Origin: a virus
DNA: 24,801 nucleotides
Virus record (IMG/VR): IMGVR_UViG_3300046090_000054
Coordinates: 1 to 24,801 of that record
Direction: 5' to 3' (one strand)
Shown in pieces: positions 21,154 through 24,801 of this stretch. Every line of letters begins with the position of its first letter. Position 1 is the stretch's first letter. The position numbers were made by a program, and so were the translations under genes. The notes under the pieces are model-generated. The model saw nothing but the letters and a program-made list of their open reading frames with translations. It was not told where the DNA came from and did no database searches.

Positions 21154-21407
21154 CAGCGCAACACCCCGCTGTTATGTGGACGGTAATGCCCTGCAAGCCT
21201 AAGAAAGTAATTGCTTGTATCTGTTGTGCTTAGTCCGCTAACCCTTACTGTGCTATCTTCTGACTTGATCACAAGCATTTCATAAATGGTTGCGTTTATC
21301 TTACCACGATTTTTTAAATAATAGTGCTCAATGTCACCATCTTCAAAATATGGGCTTTGATGTTCACGCAACTCAATTGAAATAAATCCCCTTGTTGCTT
21401 CATCCAT
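21153..21407 (-). CDS. Head completion / adaptor candidate (84 aa)
   Basis: 84 residues (MDEATRGFISIELREHQSPY ... FEDGDIEHYYLKNRGKINAT). It is short for a gp15-like adaptor, with one helical region and two beta segments (YEMLVIKSEDSTVRVSG). GGGGTG lies 12 nt upstream of ATG 21407. It lies where the first head-completion gene is expected and is coupled to the next gene by a TGATG overlap. The role is inferred from order. Confidence 0.5.
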   Translation of the reverse strand: MDEATRGFISIELREHQSPYFEDGDIEHYYLKNRGKINATIYEMLVIKSEDSTVRVSGLSTTDTSNYFLRLAGHYRPHNSGVLR

Positions 21408-21432
21408 TCGGGCAATTCACCCCACTTTCTTC

Positions 21433-21711
21433 TTACTCCGCTGTTTCGTTCATATGCTTCAAAACCATTCTCCGTAAATCATCCGTCTTTCCGTCTGCCT
21501 TAGCCCCTTGTTTCGCAAAGTAAGACAACAACTCTTTTCGTGTCCACTGGCTTATAGGCTTGATAGGTGGCAACGGTGGCGCTTCTTTATTTGCTTCTGG
21601 TTCGCTCTTTGGTCTATCAGCATAAACAGTATACCCAGCACGCTTGAACACCTCATCAAAGGCGTTATGCGTTACTGTCAACACGTCTTTGCCGTTTGTA
21701 ATTTGTACCAT
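21433..21711 (-). CDS. SAP/HeH-domain protein downstream of capsid gene
   Basis: 92 residues, ATG at 21711 behind GGGGAGG. The N-terminal VQITNGKDVLTVTHNAFDEV with FKRAGYTVYADRPK is the short domain common in proteins encoded next to phage capsid genes. A Pro-rich linker (EAPPLPPIKPIS) leads to WTRKELLSYFAKQGAKADGK then TDDLRRMVLKHM, a SAP/HeH helix-extension-helix fold that can bind DNA. It is probably virion-associated; the exact role is unknown. Confidence 0.75.
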   Translation of the reverse strand: MVQITNGKDVLTVTHNAFDEVFKRAGYTVYADRPKSEPEANKEAPPLPPIKPISQWTRKELLSYFAKQGAKADGKTDDLRRMVLKHMNETAE

Positions 21712-21726
21712 ATAACCTCCCCCTCT

Positions 21727-22752
21727 TTACAGAGTGCCCAAAATATAAACGTTGTCCGCCTGTTCAAACGATGGTAGACAAATCTGCGAAACGATAGTTT
21801 CAACCGTGACAGGATCTGCCTTGGTGGTTGTTGTAATAGCAACCCCTAGGTCACTGATTGTAACATTGCTACCCATAGCGCCCATTAAGTCTGCTTCTGC
21901 TGGTGTAGTTCCGAACCATGTCGACCCCAACGCACCATCTGGAAACATAACAAAAGTACCCTCTGCAACATATCTTGTGTCAACTCCATCAAAAGACTTA
22001 TACCGCTTGTCGTTGACTTCAATCATTAATCCTACTTCATCTAAGAAGAACGATTTAAGCATTGTGTCAGATACATTGCCAATCCCTGCAGTAGACACTA
22101 ACAGAGTCGCCCTGATCTTCTGGCTGCGTCGTAGATGTCCCCATGTCTTGCCGTCCGTGATCGCTCTGGCAGGCGCTGTTCCTGTCACCATTGTAATAGC
22201 GTCCTTTGCTTGTAAAATATCTTCAATTGGATCTGCTGTTGCGTGATTATCCCATGTGATAGGAACACTAGATTTATGCGTTACGCCATAATCAAAGCTA
22301 TAGTTTTGCCCATTGCCAAAGATTGAAACAACCCCTGTCGTTAGCGCCATCATCCGCATAGCTTCCCTTGCTGCACTTGCACCACGCAAAAGCCGTGTTG
22401 CGTCATCCATAATGTTCATCAATATCATGGATGCATAAGCGTCGTTCTGTTGCACAATCAAAAGCTTTTGTCTTAGTTCCTCATCAATGTAATAAGATTC
22501 TTTGAAATAGGGCATTTGTGTCTTTAAGATGTCTGCCCCAATACGTGGGCGTGGCACTGCTTGTGCGTCAAACGCAGATGGCTTCAGCGCTACAGGCACA
22601 CCCTTAGCTCCTTTAATCCATTGTAGGTTTAACCCCATTTGTTTATTCGCTGGAAAAAGCTCCTCGCCAATGTGCGGGGCTTCGTTCAGCAAGTTCTCCG
22701 CCCAATATGCTGCTACCGTTTGCGAACATAGCAAATCAAAAATACTAGCCAT
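21727..22752 (-). CDS. Major capsid protein (lambda gpE type)
   Basis: 341 residues, ATG at 22752 behind AGGAGGAG. The opening IFDLLCSQTVAAYWAENLL, GEELFPANKQMGLNLQWIKG and AVPRPRIGADILKTQMPYFK with ESYYIDEELRQKLL is characteristic of the Phage_cap_E family. The middle (LLRGASAAREAMRMMALTTG, GTAPARAITDGKTWGHLRRS) and C-terminal segments (FVMFPDGALGSTWFGTTPAE) fit the HK97 fold of that family, at normal length. It follows the decoration-like gene, the usual lambda-D/E order. Confidence 0.92.
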   Translation of the reverse strand: MASIFDLLCSQTVAAYWAENLLNEAPHIGEELFPANKQMGLNLQWIKGAKGVPVALKPSAFDAQAVPRPRIGADILKTQMPYFKESYYIDEELRQKLLIVQQNDAYASMILMNIMDDATRLLRGASAAREAMRMMALTTGVVSIFGNGQNYSFDYGVTHKSSVPITWDNHATADPIEDILQAKDAITMVTGTAPARAITDGKTWGHLRRSQKIRATLLVSTAGIGNVSDTMLKSFFLDEVGLMIEVNDKRYKSFDGVDTRYVAEGTFVMFPDGALGSTWFGTTPAEADLMGAMGSNVTISDLGVAITTTTKADPVTVETIVSQICLPSFEQADNVYILGTL

Positions 22753-22765
22753 TGTATCACTCCTC

Positions 22766-23143
22766 CTATTCCTGTGTTAAAAATGTAATTAGTTTGGTTG
22801 CATCTGCATTTGTAGTTGCTGTTTCAATCGCTGGAACAACAGCGACGTCAACACGTGCTTTGTTGATGAACCCGAAAATGCAAGCCGTGCCGTTGCCGTC
22901 GCCATGTGTCACGTCTACATCATGCACAAGTACGGCATTCATTGCGACTGTTGCGTCTGCCTTTTCTGCCCCTGCTGTGCGGTCGTCAAGGTCTATCTTC
23001 AATGGTGTGCCTGCCAGCGCTACCAGTCTTCCATCTGCCGTTACCCCCACAGTCTGCGGGATGACACACCCTACCGATTGGTGCAACACTGGATTAAACA
23101 GAATTTGCCTTGTAATTGCCTGGGTTGTTGATTTAATAATCAT
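22766..23143 (-). CDS. Head decoration-like protein
   Basis: 125 residues. Its ATG overlaps the scaffold stop (ATGA) and its SD (GGAGGAGG) lies inside the scaffold gene, so the two are coupled. The core NAVLVHDVDVTHGDGNGTAC followed by IFGFINKARVD is the pattern of lambda gpD-like or related decoration proteins that stabilise the expanded capsid. Placement just before a gpE-type capsid gene supports this. Confidence 0.72.
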   Translation of the reverse strand: MIIKSTTQAITRQILFNPVLHQSVGCVIPQTVGVTADGRLVALAGTPLKIDLDDRTAGAEKADATVAMNAVLVHDVDVTHGDGNGTACIFGFINKARVDVAVVPAIETATTNADATKLITFLTQE

Positions 23144-23790
23144 TGCTTGTTTCCTCCTCCAAAAAATTGTTGTTGTGTTCTCCCTGCGTTCCTTGCTTGC
23201 GCCAATTGTTTTCCAAACTCTGACGCTGTTTTGGGTGCGCCCTGTACGCTTGTTCCTAACCCTCCGACCAACTGCCCTGTGGTTTGCTTTGCCTGTGCGA
23301 ACAATGTGCCGTGCTTTGCTTTAAGTGCGTCAATCTCTGTCTGTACCTGTTCCGACTTCTCCACCTTGCTTAGTACCAACGTCAACGCATCGTCTAGTAG
23401 TTCGGGTTGTACCCCTGCCCCTAGCAGTGCAATCTTTGCTTCTGCTCTTACTACTGCGTTTATCTGCGGTGCTTGTGCTGGTGGTGCAGACTCTGCCTTT
23501 TCTGGTGCTTGTGCTTGCTCCTGTTTATCGCTTACAGGTTGCGGTGTTGACTGCTGTCTTTGCTGCGTTAGCTTTGCTCTCGCTTGCTCTATTGCTGTCT
23601 TGTCCTTTGGATCAACCCCAAACGCTCTGTATACGCTATCCTTACCCTCATGCTTCTCTCTTGACATAAGTGCGTTCATCTGATCTTGCGTGAACGTTAG
23701 CATCTTATCGGGTGTTGCTACTGGTGTTACTGCTGGTAGCGGCACAACTGCTGGCGGTGTTGCTTGTGTGCTGTTTCCTTTTGCGTCCAT
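23140..23790 (-). CDS. Capsid scaffold protein
   Basis: 216 residues, ATG at 23790 behind AGGAG. Low-complexity Ala/Pro/Gln-rich N-terminus; then MLTFTQDQMNALMSREKHEG, a motif typical of scaffolds ('FTQ-x-(Q/E)-(M/L)-N-x-(L/I)-(M/I)'); a long Gln/Ala/Lys helical middle; VVRAEAKIALLGAGVQPELL; and a basic, Gln-rich C-terminus (ARNAGRTQQQFFGGGNKQ) that would contact the capsid. It should direct procapsid assembly and be lost afterwards. Confidence 0.82.
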   Translation of the reverse strand: MDAKGNSTQATPPAVVPLPAVTPVATPDKMLTFTQDQMNALMSREKHEGKDSVYRAFGVDPKDKTAIEQARAKLTQQRQQSTPQPVSDKQEQAQAPEKAESAPPAQAPQINAVVRAEAKIALLGAGVQPELLDDALTLVLSKVEKSEQVQTEIDALKAKHGTLFAQAKQTTGQLVGGLGTSVQGAPKTASEFGKQLAQARNAGRTQQQFFGGGNKQ

Positions 23791-23792
23791 GT

Positions 23793-24558
23793 TTATTCTC
23801 CTATCGTTCCTATAGGTTTATTACGTTCATATGTTGCCATACGTTCAACGGCTGTATTGTAGTGGTGGTCTGTTAACTCTATGCCTGTTGCGTTCATGCC
23901 CTCGAGTTCTGCAGCGTGGATTGTTGAGCCGCTGCCCATGAATGGATCTAGTATGCTTGAGTCTGGGCGTGCAATACGTGCAAGCTCTCGCATTAGTTCC
24001 AACGGTTTCTCTGTCATGTGTAGGCGTTTGGCGTTTTGTATACTTGCATGATTAAACTTCCCGAAGCTGTACGTGCTATCTTTTGTTTTCTTCGGCATCT
24101 TCCCATTGCTTGCCCAAACAATAAACTCTGTTGTCTGTGCTATACCATCACTTGTTGGGCGTGCGCTTCCTTTGCACCATACGGCAACCCCTCTCCATGT
24201 CCACCCCCGCCATCTGCACTGCGTCCGTCATTGCTGGCAACTGTCGCCAATCGATAAACGATAATATCAGCCCGCTTGGCTTTGTGACTTTACGTGCAAG
24301 CGTCATCCATTCTTCTGTGAACCGTGTCCACACTCTTTGGTCAAGGTTGTCACCTGCGAATGTGGCTTGGCTTTTCTCCTGCTCTGTCTTGCCGTCGTGC
24401 GCTTGGCTGTACTTATTTGTAGGGTCTTGCCTGCGCTCTGAGAACGTTCTCCCTCCGCTGCTATACGGTGGGTCTGTTAGCACCATGTCGAACTCTTGCC
24501 CCTGCTCTTTTAGTTTCTGTAGTTCTTGTAGCGCGTTGCCGTGTATTAGATTATACAT
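23793..24558 (-). pseudogene. Phage DNA methyltransferase (DPPY, beta-class), frameshifted
   Basis: ATG at 24558 with AGGAG 5 nt upstream. Frame one (24148-24558) carries the catalytic LTDPPYSSGG (motif IV) and then loses sense after DAVQMAG. The -1 base reading of a C5 run (plus 24204-24208) restores WTWRGVAVWCKGSARP then TSDGIAQTTEFIVWASNGK, which leads straight into the second frame (23793-24098) with HMTEKPLELM and motif I DPFMGSGSTI. Motif order IV then I is that of beta-class N6-adenine/N4-cytosine methyltransferases, and the repaired length of about 254 residues is normal. As read, the enzyme is truncated and lacks the SAM-binding motif. The cause may be a sequencing error or a real mutation. 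It is placed between the head-morphogenesis and scaffold genes. Confidence 0.85.
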
Positions 24559-24594
24559 TGCTGCTCCTGTTCTTTGTGTGTGCTGTGTGTGTTG

Positions 24595-24801
24595 CTATAC
24601 CTCATAGCCTAGCTGTCTTGCGTACGCCGTGACTTCCATGTCTTCTTCCCCTCGCATCCATGCCGCCAACCGTGCGTCTGTGCCGTCCTCGTCTATCTCT
24701 GGTACTAACACGCACATGCCGTTCGGGTGGTCTAACGGTGCTGTACCCTTTGCGTATACATTGCCGTCACGCTCTAAACATAATGGACACGGTCTTGACC
24801 C
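24595..24801 (-). CDS. C-terminus of minor head / head morphogenesis protein
   Basis: Open from the right edge to TAG at 24595; 68 residues remain. The pattern CPLCLERDGNVYAKGTAPLD followed by HPNGMCVLVPEIDEDG matches the C-terminal Cys/His-rich end of Mu gpF / SPP1 gp7-type minor head proteins ('C-P-x-C ... PLH-P-N-C-R-C'). The second usual Cys pair is reduced to 'NGMC', so a metal site may be altered. It lies upstream of scaffold and capsid genes as expected. Portal and terminase should lie to the right of the window. Confidence 0.78.
   Translation of the reverse strand, partial: GSRPCPLCLERDGNVYAKGTAPLDHPNGMCVLVPEIDEDGTDARLAAWMRGEEDMEVTAYARQLGYEV

Noticed and set aside
23147-23683. Plus-strand 178-aa Cys/Ser-rich ORF
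   Set aside because: Antisense to the scaffold gene; its Cys and Ser arise from reversed Ala/Gln codons.

Overview
The window is a stretch of a tailed-phage (siphovirus-type) genome or prophage from a low-to-moderate-GC Gram-positive host. Two things suggest this: strong AGGAGG-type ribosome binding sites, and a head/tail module of the kind common in gut Clostridia phages (TP901-type tape measure, Dit, ReqiPepy6 Gp37-like tail protein). I see no integrase, repressor, portal, terminase or endolysin, so lifestyle and exact host cannot be fixed. Almost all genes are on the minus strand, so transcription of the structural operon runs from the right edge leftwards.

Right part, 24801 down to about 7500, in transcription order: the C-terminus of a minor head/head-morphogenesis protein; a frameshifted DPPY-type DNA methyltransferase; scaffold; decoration-like protein; gpE-type major capsid protein; a SAP/HeH-domain protein; two head-completion genes; a gp10-like neck protein; tail terminator; tail tube; tail chaperones G and GT with a probable +1 programmed frameshift; a tape measure with nine 44-residue repeats; Dit; Gp37-like protein; baseplate/fibre protein; a DUF6273-like adhesin candidate; small fibre genes; an XkdW-like protein; and a membrane-anchored coiled-coil protein ending at a bidirectional terminator.

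Middle, about 7500-5200: two small plus-strand genes, one needing a frameshift, each behind a copy of a shared promoter/leader module. This segment also has a 77-nt nested hairpin, 10-bp iteron-like repeats, and a roughly 450-nt gene-free segment. That segment starts at a consensus TTGACA-N17-TATAAT minus-strand promoter and folds into many stems, so it is a strong candidate for a large structured phage RNA.

Left part, 5500-1: small accessory minus-strand genes. They include a short gene with a Panacea/SocA-like N-terminus, a Gly-rich/Cys-containing protein with its own promoter and terminator, and a protein made of about 34 near-perfect xxC triplets. A DUF5664 (MazG-like dATP/dGTP diphosphohydrolase-related) protein follows whose N-terminus is shared with the Cys-triplet protein. 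After it come a DUF4352-like lipoprotein, a small C5-cytosine methyltransferase, a DUF551-like protein and several tiny proteins.

The most unusual content is the non-coding and accessory layer: the candidate RNA, a four-copy promoter/leader family with invariant 20-bp spacing on both strands, and the xxC protein with its shared cap. Three reading-frame breaks lie at or near homopolymer runs (C5, A5, T5), so base-level errors in the assembly must be excluded before any is called biological.
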